This document shows, piece after piece, positions 32,383 to 47,800 of a stretch of 64,000 nucleotides of DNA. How positions within the stretch are numbered: the first letter of the stretch is position 1; the number at the start of each line of letters is the position of its first letter. Source of the DNA: Caenorhabditis elegans (taxonomy: Eukaryota; Nematoda; Chromadorea; Rhabditida; Rhabditidae); NCBI RefSeq assembly GCF_000002985.6, contig NC_003282.8, positions 3,472,001-3,536,000 on the forward strand, given 5' to 3'. The notes beneath the pieces are model-generated. The model was not told the origin of the DNA, searched no databases, and was given only the letters and a program-made list of their open reading frames with translations. A program made the position numbers and the translations under genes.

Positions 32383-32388
32383 CAGGTG
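32383..32388. promoter_or_regulatory. CAGGTG E-box upstream of srz gene
   Basis: TGCAGGTGAATTATCG, 56 bp before the ATG at 32444. The same CAGGTGAATTATC string precedes the srz gene at 8011-9860. Confidence 0.5.
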
Positions 32389-32443
32389 AATTATCGCACC
32401 CCATTTCTACTCACTTTTTTTTTCAAAACCCGAGTAGAAATCA

Positions 32444-34115
32444 ATGAACGACACCAAAATTTCAAATAACTCCGATAACATATATTTCGAAAGCATAGGA
32501 GCTGAATTTGACCTTATATCATATGCTTTTTTATTAATTAACTTAATTATATTTCCATTCTACAAGTATCTCTATGAAATCAATAGAGACCGGGACAAGA
32601 AGGTAATGGGGTTATTCAAGTAATGTCGGAAAATTAAAAAGTGTAGAAAAATTACGTCACAACTGTATTCAAGTATATAAAAACATGTATCTAAATACAT
32701 TTTGCTACATTACTTGAATAACCCCATAAGTGATTTTCTGAAAATTAGTGGAAAATTTTTTGGTAGATGCTGCTCTTCCCAACAGTTCAACATTTTTACG
32801 AAATGGTGCAGCTAGCGTATTTCCTGTTTGTTTTCTCGATTATTCTCCATACGTTGCTACATGTAATTCACGAAATGTACTGTTTCAGTTTTAAAAAAAC
32901 CATTTTTTAAAGAATTTTCTGATTTCCAGTGTAATAATTCGCTTTCTAATCGTTGTGATCTTTTATGCATTGTGTTTTACCATGTATCATCTTACAAAGG
33001 CATTTTATCTTACCACGTTTTTCCTGGCATTCCAACAATTTCTGGTTTTCTATTTCCCAAAACTGGAGAAGCAAGTTTCAATTATCCAGAAACACTTTTT
33101 CAAGGACGTTTGGTATTTATATATCATATTTTTAATAACAGAAGCGATACTATGGGTTCTATCAAATGGAAGCACAGCGGCTGAGGCAAAGTTTGACACA
33201 TTTTCCAGTGTACGTTTAATGGAACTTTGACACCTGAAAACTATTCAGAATCATCAGATAAATTTAATTTCCCGCCAAATTATTTTCTCATAAAATCTAA
33301 AATTTCCAAGAAAAAAACTTTCAAAACCTTTTTTTACCTTTTCCGCCAAATTTGATTAGAACTTTTGAATTTCCCGCTGTAGATTAATTCAGAATATTTG
33401 GATTTCCCGCCAAAAATTGTTATATTTTCATTCAGAGTAAAATTTTTTGTAGAAAATTTAAATTTCGCGCCAAAGATTTTTCAGTAAAATTTTTTAAATT
33501 TCTTGTCAAGCTTTCTATCAGAAAAGTTGCATTTCCAACAAAAATAGTATCACAAGAAATTGGTATCTTCCACAAAAAATTTATATCTGAAAATTTGAAT
33601 TTCCGCATAAACTTTTCTTTGAAAATTCTGACTGTCCCGTCAATCCGATATTACATAATTGACTATTTTAGGCAACCATCATTATTCCGTATGTCTTACA
33701 ACTGTTTTCAACACTATTTTATATTCCGATCATGAGAAGCGTTAGAAAAAATGCTTACGTAACCTCTGGTCATTATTATATTCTGCAAAAGTACATTTTC
33801 TGGCAGGCAGTCACTGCGCTAATATTTGAATCGGTATTTAGTTCGATGTAATTCAATTTTATTTTTTGAACCAGTTTTCAGTTCCCAATCATATTTAGCA
33901 CTATCCAGTTGTTACATGGTTCTTGTGGGTGCTCTTTTGTGGTAATCGCTACCTTAGTGAGTACTCTTATAACTCCGTTGACTATTCAAGTTCCGTATTT
34001 GGGAAGCAGAAAATGGATTGGAGATTCATCGGAAAAAATCAGTTTGAAAAGATTTATCAAAGTGATTTTGGGGATCAAGAGTTTCAGCGTCAACCCACAC
34101 ATTAACGATCAATGA
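32444..34115 (+). CDS. srz family chemoreceptor (intact, 314 aa)
   Basis: Isolated srz gene outside the main cluster. Exons 32444-32602, 32767-32876, 32930-33209, 33672-33833, 33882-34115; phases agree, 314 residues. Start MNDTKISNNSDNI; exon 1 ends YEINRDRDKK. Exon 2 MLLFPTVQHFYEMVQ. Exon 3 AFYLTTFFLAFQQFLVFYFP. Exon 4 NAYVTSGHYYILQKYIFWQ. Exon 5 ITPLTIQVPYLGSRKW. It is closest to the 10895/13316 copies, so it probably moved or was left about 10 kb away. The exon 2 acceptor is the weak TTTTGGTAG. Intron 1 contains a hairpin. Confidence 0.87.
32603..32730. repeat. Inverted repeat in srz intron 1
   Basis: GGGGTTATTCAAGTAATG near the 5' splice site pairs with CATTACTTGAATAACCCC near 32725. One arm starts three bases after the donor site. 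Confidence 0.75.
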
Positions 34116-35378
34116 ACACACACACGTGCTTGCTGGGTGGCCAATGCCCGGGGACTAGAAAACTCCTAGAAATCTAGGTTTTCTAGGCCACCGAGAAAAC
34201 AAAAGTTCGGAAATTTTTTAGGATTTTTTTCATTCATTTCTGTGTCCGATTAACAAATGTAAAAAAACTCAGAATCTGAAATTTTTGATCGAAAGTTTCA
34301 GAAAAATCTGTAATCTCTGCAACTTTTCGAATTGTTTTTTTTTCCAATTTTTCCATCAAAAAATGTTCAAATTTAAAATTCCATCATAGAAAAAAAGTGT
34401 GGTAAAATATCATATCATCATATTAAAATAGCATAATAAAAGTTGGACAAAAAGAAGAGAAATTAACAATTAAAGTAAGAAAAAAGGGAAAAAGAGCCGA
34501 GTTTGTTGTTCAAATTCACAATAGAAAAAAGAGGATTTTTGGTTGTGGAGAGAGGGTTCGTTGTGTCCTAAAAATTACAAAAAAAAATCGAAAGTTTTTG
34601 AAAAAAAGTTTCAGAAAAATTCCAAATAATTTTTCAAACAAATTCCAAAAAGTTTGAACATTTTTTAGAAAAAATCGTAGAGATTTCCAAACATTTTCAG
34701 ATTTTTCGAAGAAATTTCACAAAAATTTCGAAGAAATTTCAAATAAAAAAAATAAACCGATAAAAATTAGAGAGGAAAAAGCACTTGTGGTTTTTGGGGA
34801 AAAGTTATTCAATTTTTCAGATGAAAAAAGACCTATTTCAGGTGGGAAAAGGGGAAAAGCACAAAATTATGAATGGACAAATTGAGCATTTTTCGGCTCA
34901 AAAATGAGCACAAAATATGCTGAAAATTGGGGTGGATAAGTAAGAAAAGTATCACAGCGAGTTTAAGATGAAAAATCGTTGATACAAAACAAATTTTTAG
35001 AGATAAAAATAGAGGGGGAAAATGAGAAAAAGTGTGCTGGAAATTCAGATTTAGAGAGTGGAAACGCCCAGATTTTGGACAATTTTCTGGAAAAAAATCG
35101 AGAAATTTTCGGCTGAAATTGAGCTTTTTCAGTGGAAATTTGGCCGATTTTCGGTTAAAAAAAATAGTAATTTTCAGCCGATTTGGAGCATTTCTTTGAA
35201 CGGAAATCGGCGAGTTTTTTGCCTAAAAATGCTCAGTTTTTGCCAATTTTTACTCCCTAAAAACCGGTAATTTCACAGCAAAATTCATCGATAAAACAAA
35301 AAAAATCCAGATGATATATGTATATATATAGTTAAAATTGTTGTAGTTTCTGCGATTGTTTGCTCCAATTTCCCCATC
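34116..35378. other. Spacer / ced-10 3' region
   Basis: Lies between the convergent ends of the srz gene and ced-10. Contains a TTTTCTAGGCCACC element (also in the homeobox gene introns and unc-33 intron 7) and AT-rich low-complexity sequence. It probably includes the ced-10 3' UTR. No exon or RNA gene seen. Confidence 0.5.
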
Positions 35379-38473
<3,095 letters not shown>

Positions 38474-41400
38474 TTAAATAGGAAGACCAGCAGTTCGTCG
38501 ACATTTCTGCATTGTTGCTCGGTAGATAAATTGCTCTCGGGACACGTCACGAACATGGCGGAGGTATTCGGCAAGTGTTATTTGGCGTTTTTTCAGTGAT
38601 TGACCTGAAATTTTGAAGATTAGGCAAAAAAAAAATTTCTCATAAATACCATAATTTTTTTTCGTTTTTTTTTTTGCTGGATTTCGGAAAAATTTTTACA
38701 CCGAAAATTTGCTGAAATTCCAATTTTCAGTCATTTTCAATAATTTTTCTATCAAATTTCCGCAAAAAAAAAACACTTTTGCTAAAATAAAACCGAAACT
38801 GATTTTTGAACGATTTCAACAAAATTTTGGAGTAAAAATGGCTGAAAATTGTTCAGAAACTTCCAATTTTTTGTAGTTTTTGTGAATTTTCTAGAATTTA
38901 AAGTCAATTTTAACTAATTTCTGTTTTTTTTCGGGGGTTTTTGAATGATTTGTAGTAGTGCTAATAGACGAAATCGTTGAAAAATTTCAGAAAAACGCTT
39001 TTAATTTGGCTTCAAATCTCTCAGAAACTTCGAAAAATCTCAACTTTAATTTAATTTTTTTGAAACATTTTCACTAGTTTTTCTTAATTTTCAACTTCTG
39101 CATTTTTTGAAAACAATTTTTGCACATTTTCCTCAGGATTGAGCAATTCCAGCTAGATTTTTCCAATTTTTCCCAACTTTTCGTTCCATACCAAGTGAAT
39201 AAATGACGTCATCACATGTCAAATCTTTCGCATAATTGAGCACAATTTGTCGGTGCAACGGAAAAGCGGCATCAATTGCCTCATCAATTGGTGGAGCATC
39301 AGTGCCTCCAGCGTCTGAAAGAGCTTTCGCGAGCTCTGCTTTCTTTGCCGTATAGATTTCACAGGCGGTCTGAAGGCTGCTCCGTTGAGTTTCGAGCTCT
39401 TCGAGCATTCTTTTCAGCTTTTGCTGTCCTTCACGAAGCTCGTCGCTCGTCGTACGGATTGATGCCATTTCTGCGCTATTTGTGCCTGAAAATTGAGAAT
39501 TTTTGAGAGGTTTTTTTCGGATTAAATAGAGAAAAAATACATTTCAAAAAAATTTTTCAATGTGGTTTTAAATGAATTTCAGCTTTTTAGAGACTTTTTC
39601 TTTGTGAATTTCCGCATTTTTAAAGCAAAAATCGAGTTATTTTAGTGAATTTCAGCTTTTTTCAGGCAAAGTCTGAGATTTTTCAGTGATTTTTCTAAAT
39701 CCTGACGCTGTTTTTAGTGAAAATTAAATAATTCAAGAAAAAAATTATTTTATTATTACATTTTTATTTAATTATTACTTTTTTGAGGTAAAACTGTTTT
39801 TTTTTTGAAATAAAAGTGATTTCTTCATAATTTTTTTGGGCAAAAAACTTGGAATTCAATTTTTCAAGTGAAAAATGCTGAAATTTCCGATTTTGTCCTT
39901 TTTCCAACGCACTCAGAGCCAAAAATGCTCAAAATCACCAAATCTGAGCAATTTTCGAGCCGAAAAATGGCTCCAAAATCAGAATTTCAATAATTTTCTC
40001 TAAAAACTGAAAATCGCAAAGTTTTTAAGGAAAAATCGAGCTTTTTTTTTTGTGAAATTTTCGAGGCTTTTTCAGTTTAAAAGGAGAAAAATTCAGAATT
40101 TTTGGGTTTTTTCAAGCGAAAATCGTGAGTTTTGAGAGAAATTGTGACTTTTTATGTATTTTTTCTAATTTTTAGTAAAAAAGATTTATTTTATTATCAT
40201 CAGAGTTTTTATCATTTTCGAGCCAAAAATGCTCAAAATCACCAAATCTGAGCAATTTTCGAGCCAAAAAAAATGCACCAAAACCAGATTTTCACCAATT
40301 TTTTCCTGTAAACCCATACCCATTCTCTCTCTGAGTTTCGCTCGAATTTTCTCCTCAACAGCCGACATAACTGATGCTCGAATTGTGTCGGCTTGAATGG
40401 TGCCACCACTACTGCTGCTCACAGATGTTTGAGCCGTTACAGGTGGTGGACGTGGTGGTGGTGGAGCAGGATTTGATGAAGCCGATGGATATGGAGATGC
40501 TCCAGAAGCTCCCATTGGATACGGTGTTGATTGGGGAACATTCATGTAGGGACTGGAAGAAGAAAAGAATTTATTGGAATTTTAAATATTTTCAGCGAAA
40601 AAATTATGGAATTTAGTAGTGTTTTTTGTCTTTTTTTTCAAAAATTTGGAAAAAATCAGTACTAAATTCTGTAAATTTTGTGTTTTTTTTCCTTATTTTT
40701 CTAGGAATTGTGCGAAAATTGGCGTTTTTAATGGGAAAAATTTATGAATTTTGGGCATTTTTGGTGCAAATGTTTAGAATTTTAACAAATTTTACATCGA
40801 AAACATCACTTTTAACGCAAAATATGGAAAATTTTACATTCTTAATGGGATTTTTTTCAATTTTTTGGTAAGTTTCAAATTGTTAATAGTAAATAAAAAA
40901 TTTTGTGTAAATGTTCGAAAACAAAACGCTTTTTTTGCGTTTTTTTTCCGGAATTTATAAATTTTTGGGGTTTTTTAAACTAAATTTCAAAGAATTTTCA
41001 AGTTTTCTAGGCAAAATTGTGGAAAATAGTGCATTTGTCAAATTTAATAGGGAGTTTTTTTTTGTTAGAAAATCTTCAAATTTAGTGTTTTTTTTTTGAA
41101 TTTCTGTAATTTTCAAAGAATATTGTGTTAACTTTTGTAAAATTTTCAAATTTTCAGATTTAATTTGGCGTTAAATTTTTCATTTTATGGGATTTTGCAT
41201 TTTTGTGGATCATTTTCAGGTGAAAATTCTCAATTTTCGGGTGAAAATTTCCCTTAACTTTCTTTTTTTTTCAACTTTTCAGTACTAACTTATATCCCAT
41301 AGCCCCTGCCGATGGGTACGGCGTAGAGCTCGGCGGGTACGGAGCAGCTCCGGAGCCCGTTGGATATGGAGTTGGCATTGTTGGCTGTGAAGATGGATAT

Positions 41401-42553
41401 GGTGTTGGTGTTGAAGATGCAGATGAGCCAGCCGATGGATTTGTTGCTGAAGCGTTGGTTGCCGAGTTGGCTGCAGATCGGGCAAAAACTGGACATTTCT
41501 CTTGGAATACCATTGCCATCACGTGAAAAATGGCGGAAAATTAGATTTTTTTTAATATGAAAATTTGAATTTTCGATACTTTTTGTCGATTTTCATACCA
41601 AAATTGTGGCAAAATTTGAAAAAAACCGTAAGAAAATTCAATTTTTGGTGATTTTTATTGAAATTTCTGCACTTTTTGGCTTAAATTGTCGGTTTTCAAT
41701 AATAAATGGGTTTTAATTGAACCAAAATTTGAGAAATTAGGCGTTTTCCGGGAAAAAGTGGTAAGAAAATCCAATTTTTTTGGTGATACAAATTAAAACA
41801 GAGAAAATCCGAGATTTTCATTGAAATTTCGGTACTTTTTGGCTCAAATTGTTGTTTTTCCGACCAAAATTGAAGTTAATTTGCTGAATTTTCAGCCGAA
41901 TATGAAATTCAGGTAATTTCTAGTTCGAAATTCGAGCAAAAATGAGAAATTTGCTCAAAATGCATGAAAAATCACATTTTTCAGCTCAAAACTGGCTGAA
42001 AATTGCCAAATTTGGCTGAAAATCAGCTTTTCGGGTCAAATTTTAGCTAGAAAATCGATTTTCTCAGTCTTTTTTAAAATTTTTTTATTTCAAGGTACTC
42101 ATCTGAAGAAGTCCACTGAGATCATATCCTGGAAATCTCCACTCGTTGAGGTACGGTAGAAATACTTTTCCTTCCTTGTTAACGTGCTCCGATTCCTTAA
42201 TTTTATCAAAAAATTTTTTTCTTCAAATTTTCCCACTGATAATAATAAGTGACTAATACCTTAATAACCATCGTTGAAGTTGGATTGACGTAACAAATTG
42301 GTGCATAATATGGATGTGTATCCCATAGGTATACGGTAACCGGAATATTATAACATGCGCCTTTATAATATACTGGAATTGTGCCTTTCAGCCGAAATGC
42401 GGTACGACGTTTTCCGTCTGGAAACATAAATGTGTCGGTGCCCGGCGAGAGATCTTTGAACTGGCTCAGTGCTCCGATTATGTCTTTTTTCGCAGAATCT
42501 GCGTATTTTCCACCGGCACGTTGCAGGCACTGTTGTACCTGGTGGGCCGACAT
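38474..42553 (-). CDS. tsg-101: TSG-101, ESCRT-I subunit (425 aa)
   Basis: ESCRT-I component that binds ubiquitinated cargo and PTAP-type motifs for multivesicular body sorting. Exons (minus): 42553-42260, 42195-42103, 41522-41290, 40552-40320 (40314 is also possible), 39485-39192, 38604-38474, giving 425 residues. Residues ~1-145 are a UEV domain (VYYKGACYNIPVTVYLWDTH, PYYAPICYVNPTSTM, PYLNEWRFPGYDLSGLLQ) lacking the E2 catalytic Cys. A Pro/Tyr-rich linker (PTPYPSSQPTMPTPYP) follows, then a coiled coil (LREGQQKLKRMLEELETQ) and a C-terminal steadiness box (LAEYLRHVRDVSREQFIYRA). The exon 2/exon 3 junction needs an AT-AC intron, described separately. Confidence 0.94.
41523..42102 (-). other. 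Apparent AT-AC intron (intron 2 of tsg-101)
   Basis: Minus strand: the exon ends CTTCTTCAG and the intron begins ATGAGTACC. The intron ends TTTTTCAC and the next exon begins GTGATGGCAATGG. Except for the first base (A for G) and last base (C for G), both sites are perfect U2-type worm consensus (CAG|GTGAGT, TTTTTCAG|G). Reading across gives SGLLQVMAMVFQEKCPVF, which aligns with the conserved UEV end of animal Tsg101. No GT-AG pair gives that protein. Confidence 0.75.
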
Positions 42554-43713
42554 GAGGTAGCTGAAAATATCGATTTTTCGGGGGAAAATTTGAGGTGAAA
42601 ATGTGGAAAATTACGTTAAAAATGAATGAGAATTGACTTTTTTTTTGGTGAAAATTAGTTGAAAACTCGAAAAATATGCTTTAAAAAATCTATAAAATGT
42701 CGAGAAAAGTGAAGAAAAAAAAATGATTTTCTGCCAAAAAATCCCAAAATTTTCACGAGAATTGCAGAAAATCATGGGAATTTCTTGATTTTTTCGATAA
42801 ATCTACAAAAACCAGAGAAAATGAGGAAAAAAGTTTGAGTTTTTGGCAGAAAATAATAAGAATTCTATTGAAAACAAGGAATTTCTGGATTTATCTCATC
42901 AAAAATCCAAATTTCGGCAAAAATTAGCAAGAAGCCAGCAAGAAGATTTTTTCGATTTTTCGTGATACATTAGCGAAAAAAAAACAGAATTTCGACGAAG
43001 CCTAGCAAGAAATCTTTGTAAATTAGAAGGAAAAACAGGATTTTGTGCTGATTTTTAGTGAAAATCAGCCAAAAATAGCAAAGAATGGCGGAAGTACTAC
43101 TGAAAATCAGAAATTTCTCGATTTTTTTTAATCCGCGAAATCCCGAATTTCGACAAAATCTAGTAAAAAATCCCCTAGAAAAAGCAATGAAAATCTCAGT
43201 TTTTTGCTGATTTTCTCAAAAAAAATCAACAAAGAACGGAGTATGAGTAATGGAGCATCGGTGGAAAAATCGAAGCCTCTAGAATTTTCTAGATTTTCGT
43301 GAAAAATCAGCTAAAAACTCAAATTTCGGGACAAATTCACCAAAAATAGCAGAAAATGGCGGAAGCACTACTACTGTACATAAGGATTTTCTAAATTTTT
43401 CATGAAAAATCCGCGAAATCCGGAATTTCGATGAATATTAGTGCAAAATCTCCGAGAAAAAAGCAATGAGAATCTCAATTTTTTGCTGATTTTTCTCAAA
43501 AAATCAGCAGAAAAAACGGAGACTGTCATCTTATGATTATTTCCTTTCTTGATGAATCATTGTTTGAAATACCGACACACCACCCGGTGTGTGTTGCGAA
43601 ATAAACAAATTATTGTGTTCTTTTTCAATATAAACACAGCAATACCAGTTGACCGCGGGCGGTTTTAAACTAAAAAAATCCAATCGGAAAAAGATGCGGG
43701 AAATTCGAAAAAT
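42554..43713. other. Upstream of tsg-101, no gene seen
   Basis: AT-rich low-complexity sequence with many near-repeats of CGAAATTTTGAC... and GAAAATCAG. It contains CACCACCCGGTGTGTG at about 43579 and no supported exon. Confidence 0.45.
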
Positions 43714-43851
43714 TCAGAGCTCCAAGCGATCCCCGATGGATGCTTGTAAATCGATAAATCGGGCGGAAACCTCTCCGGCGGACACATTGTAAGCGAGAGA
43801 CGAGAGAGCGTCAGAGAAACCAATAGTGACCCCCCTCTGCGTCTCTGACAT
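43714..43851 (-). CDS. Possible 45-aa microprotein between tsg-101 and unc-33
   Basis: ATG at 43851 to TGA at 43714, reading MSETQRGVTIGFSDALSSLA then GEVSARFIDLQASIGDRLEL. Amphipathic-looking helix composition, no TM segment and no Cys. It is GC-rich compared with the noncoding DNA around it, and its codon use looks like coding sequence. Divergent from unc-33 and 1.16 kb upstream of tsg-101. I recognise no family; it could be a real small gene, an upstream exon of another transcript, or chance. Confidence 0.35.
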   Translation of the reverse strand: MSETQRGVTIGFSDALSSLAYNVSAGEVSARFIDLQASIGDRLEL

Positions 43852-44885
43852 GGTATTCGTGGAGAGAGAATGAGTCAGAGAGAGAGCCGGAGACGGAGAG
43901 AAACACAGAGAACACTCCCCGGAGGCTTTCCGCCGCCGCTTTCGGGGCCATCTCACATCGATTTCGTGCCTTTTTGTGGGGATGGGACAACTTTTCTTTG
44001 TTTCTTGATGAGCTTTTTTGGATTGTTTAATTTTCTTCAGAGAGTTGCAAGAAATTTCATCTCTAAAAAATCAGATTTTTTCCTTTTTTCGGAAATTTCA
44101 GAATTTTATTTTTAGGTTTTTTATTTAAAGAAAAGTTAGGATTTTTCTTCAAAAATTTCTGAATTTTTTCTTTTTTTTGTCAATTTTCTCTAGAAAGCAG
44201 CCAGAAAATTGATCTCAATTTTGGAAATTCACTGGAAAAAATTCGTGAAAATTTTAGAAATTTCTACAGCTTTCTTATTTTTTAAATACAAACAATTTTC
44301 TCTGTTTTTTGATGTGAAATTTAGTTTTTTTTCAATTTTGGAGCATTTTTTGGGTTTTTGAAGATTTTTTTCTTTCGATTTGCAAAAAAATCGATTTTCT
44401 AAGAAAAAAAACATTAGAAAAACTAAAACATTATTTTTTGAAAATACAATATTTTTGTTGTATTTTTAGATTTTTTCCTGCAGGAATAAGATTTTTAGTC
44501 TCGTGAGAGAATTCACACTAAAAATTGCTAAATTTACATAAAATATGTGTAAAAAGCCATTTTTTCCGTAGAAAAATTTCAAAATTTATGAATTTTTCTT
44601 TAAAATTTGATTAAACCCCTGAAAAACCACTGGAAATTTTGTTTTTTCCCCTCGAAAGTTCCCCCAAAGTCACATTTTGCAAATTTCTAAAGAAGATTTA
44701 CCACCGCAATTACCATAGTTAATCCGAAAATTGAAATTTTCCCGTCTTTTTTCCTCCAATCTTCATTTTTACCTCTTTTTAACCTAAAAATAATTGAAAA
44801 AACCCAATTTTTCGTTACAGAAAGCGCGCAAAATACACATTTATCACTAGAGGAGGGCCAAATAGTTGGCGGACATCACTGGAAA

Positions 44886-47800
44886 ATGTTCCCGTTTTTA
44901 GCACCAATTCGATCAGCAAATCATGTGTAAGTTTTGCGTTTTCCGTGGTTTTTTTTTCCAATTAAATCCAATTTTAGAGAGCAACAAGGCACAAAGTACT
45001 ACGTAGAAATCACATTTCTAGCAGATTCTCCATATTCTAGAGCTCCATCGAGCACTGGCACCGAGAAATCTGTAATTCCAACGCTCAGGAATCTGGATGA
45101 CCTGGAGACTGTTTCTAATAAAAGTAGGAGTAGTGAAGGTTAGATTAGTCACGTTTTCCCGTAATTTTAAGCGAAGTTTTTGCCCAATTTAGGAGTGAAT
45201 AAGCTAGGGAGCCGTCCGAACAGCCGAAGCTCGGCAATTGTTAAAAAGACGAGTGTGTCCTCACTGCCAACGTCGGCCCGATCCGAAGGAAAATCCTCTC
45301 CGATTCCGGTTAAAGATGCGATTCCGGCTCCAGCGCGGCACAAGAACAAGGGTCTCGAGATGTCGTCGGCAATGATGGTGGGTTTCCCGTTTAAAAAATC
45401 AAAATTCTAGCAAACTTGGTGAAAAATCGAATTTTCTAGGAGCTATTTGGTGGCGGAGGCAGCACGTCACCAGCGCCATCAAAACGAGAAAACCCAGCCG
45501 ACGCGGTGAGTTTAAAAATTTTTCTAACTTCTAATGTCGCAGGATACGAAAAGTCGCAATGTTCAGGGCAAAACCACGTTGATTTACGAAAAATTTGATA
45601 AAAACTTGTGTTTACAGTAAAAAATTCTAGAATAAATCGAAAACATCCCGGAAAGAAAGAAGAAAAAATGAAAAAATAAAATAAAATAGAAAAATAAATT
45701 CAAACGTGTCCTACAGTAATCTTTGAAGGCGCATCACAATTTATATAGTCCAGGTTTCGCCACGAAAATTGTTTTTCTTTAGTTTTTAGGATTTTTGCCA
45801 TTATTTCTAATGTTTTCTTGACTTTATATGTTAAAATAATTTTTATATTCCAATTTTCATTAATTTTTTATGTCAAATATACCAAAAACCAGGCAAAACT
45901 CTCTTAAACCTTCATTATCAACTACCGTAACTTTAAAGGTACACATCACTTTGCGAAACGTGGGTCTCGACGAGTTTTGTTTTTTTTTAGTTATTTTTTT
46001 GAAATTTAAAAGCCCAATTTTTGTAATTTCTAACCGATTTTCCTGCAATTTTCTTCAATTTTTTTGATTTTCAGCCATCCGATCGTGTTGTAAGCAATGC
46101 TAAACTCTCTCAGCCTGGCCCAGAATGGTTTGAAGGGTTCGAACAGATGGATATGACGGATATTGGTGAGAAAATCAGATTTTTCGAGAGAATTTGTGGT
46201 TTATAAGCCACAAATCTGTGTTTAAAACCATTAAAAATGTAGAAAATAAGTATTTATTGCAGAATTTTTTACAGAACTACCCCCCGACCCGAACTGCCCG
46301 GCGGAAAAGGTGTTGCGCGGAGAAAAATCGACGCCAGACTTCGATTCGGATTGGCAAGAAGCGAAAGAAGACGTTTTAGATCCTCAAAGCTACCCGAAAA
46401 GCTTCAACCCCGCCGAATCGCTTCCCGGTCCAGATATTGGCGCCGGCGTTGACGATGAGGAAGAGCCTGAGGCTGAAGCTCAAGAAATGGAAGAGGTTCG
46501 TGATTTATTCACGAGTTTTCCCATTTTTCTGTGTCCTTTCCATCAATTTTTGATATAGTTTAGCAAGTTTTTCGCGGCGTTTTGTTTGTTTGTGACGGAG
46601 GGAGAGAGAATTGTTTGAACAGATGTCACCTGGAGAACAATTAAAAAATTAATGTTCACTGTAATTGTTTGAAAAATCGCGAAATTTTGAGCAGAAAAAA
46701 ATAGAAAAATGGTGAGAAATTCAGAAATTTCAGTGACAATTATAGGTTAAATGAATTTTCAGATTTTTTAAAAGAAAACCCCGATTTCAGGCAATTTGTT
46801 CCTAAAATAGAAATTAAAATCTAGTTTTTTTCCACATTATTGAGCAATTTTTGCTCCAACTGCCAATTATATTGCACTTTTGTTAATTTTCCAAGCGATT
46901 TTTAGTTAATTTTTTTCTCTAAAAAGCTCTAAATTTCCTAAAGCTGTCAATTTTTTTGCAAAAAGTGTAATTTTCCACTTTTCGTGGCAATTTTCAATAA
47001 TTTGGCTCTAAAATAACGTTTTTAACACAAGAAAAGTCAAATTTTTCACAATTTTGAAAATTAGCTCTAGAAGTACAGTATTTTGCAGCAAAAAGCTCTT
47101 TTAATACAAATTATAAATTTCAGGCGATTTTAGCCTGAAAAATCTCCAAAAAAGCTCAAAATTTACTATAGAACTGGTAATTTTTATTGCAAAAAGCTTA
47201 TTTTTACAACTTTAAGAGTGATTTTTTTCAACCAATTTCCCCAATTTTTTCAGCCAATTTTCTCTCTAAAAGCCCTAAAAATAGCAATTTTCAGGCAATT
47301 TTAGCTTGAAAATGGCAAAATTTAAACATAAAAGTGTTAATTTTCTATGTTTTTACCCAATTTTTACTCTAAAAAGCTTTAAATTCCTATAAAATTGTCA
47401 ATTTTATTGCAAAAAGCTTCTCTTTTCTTCATCCTTTATCTCTTACTTTCTCCAGCCTCAATACGAATCGAAAGTGGACGAAAAAGACGACGACGACAAT
47501 GGCTCTTCTTCCTCCAAAAAGGGTCATCCTTCCGAAGACGGAGATAGTACAAGAAATGGAGAGACGCCGACAGACCGACGAAATAGTGGGGCGATTGAAG
47601 AGACGGCAGACGGTGAGAGCTCTGCGCAGTCGGCTGCTGAGAAGAAGAATAGTGGAGACGACGGCAACGGAGGCGGCGGTGAAATGTCGATTTTGCTCGT
47701 CAAAAATGCTCAAATTGTCAATGACGATGCGATTTTTGTAGCTGATATTCTGATTGAAGATGGAATTATTCAGTAAGTCGGATTTTTGAGTTGAAAATTG

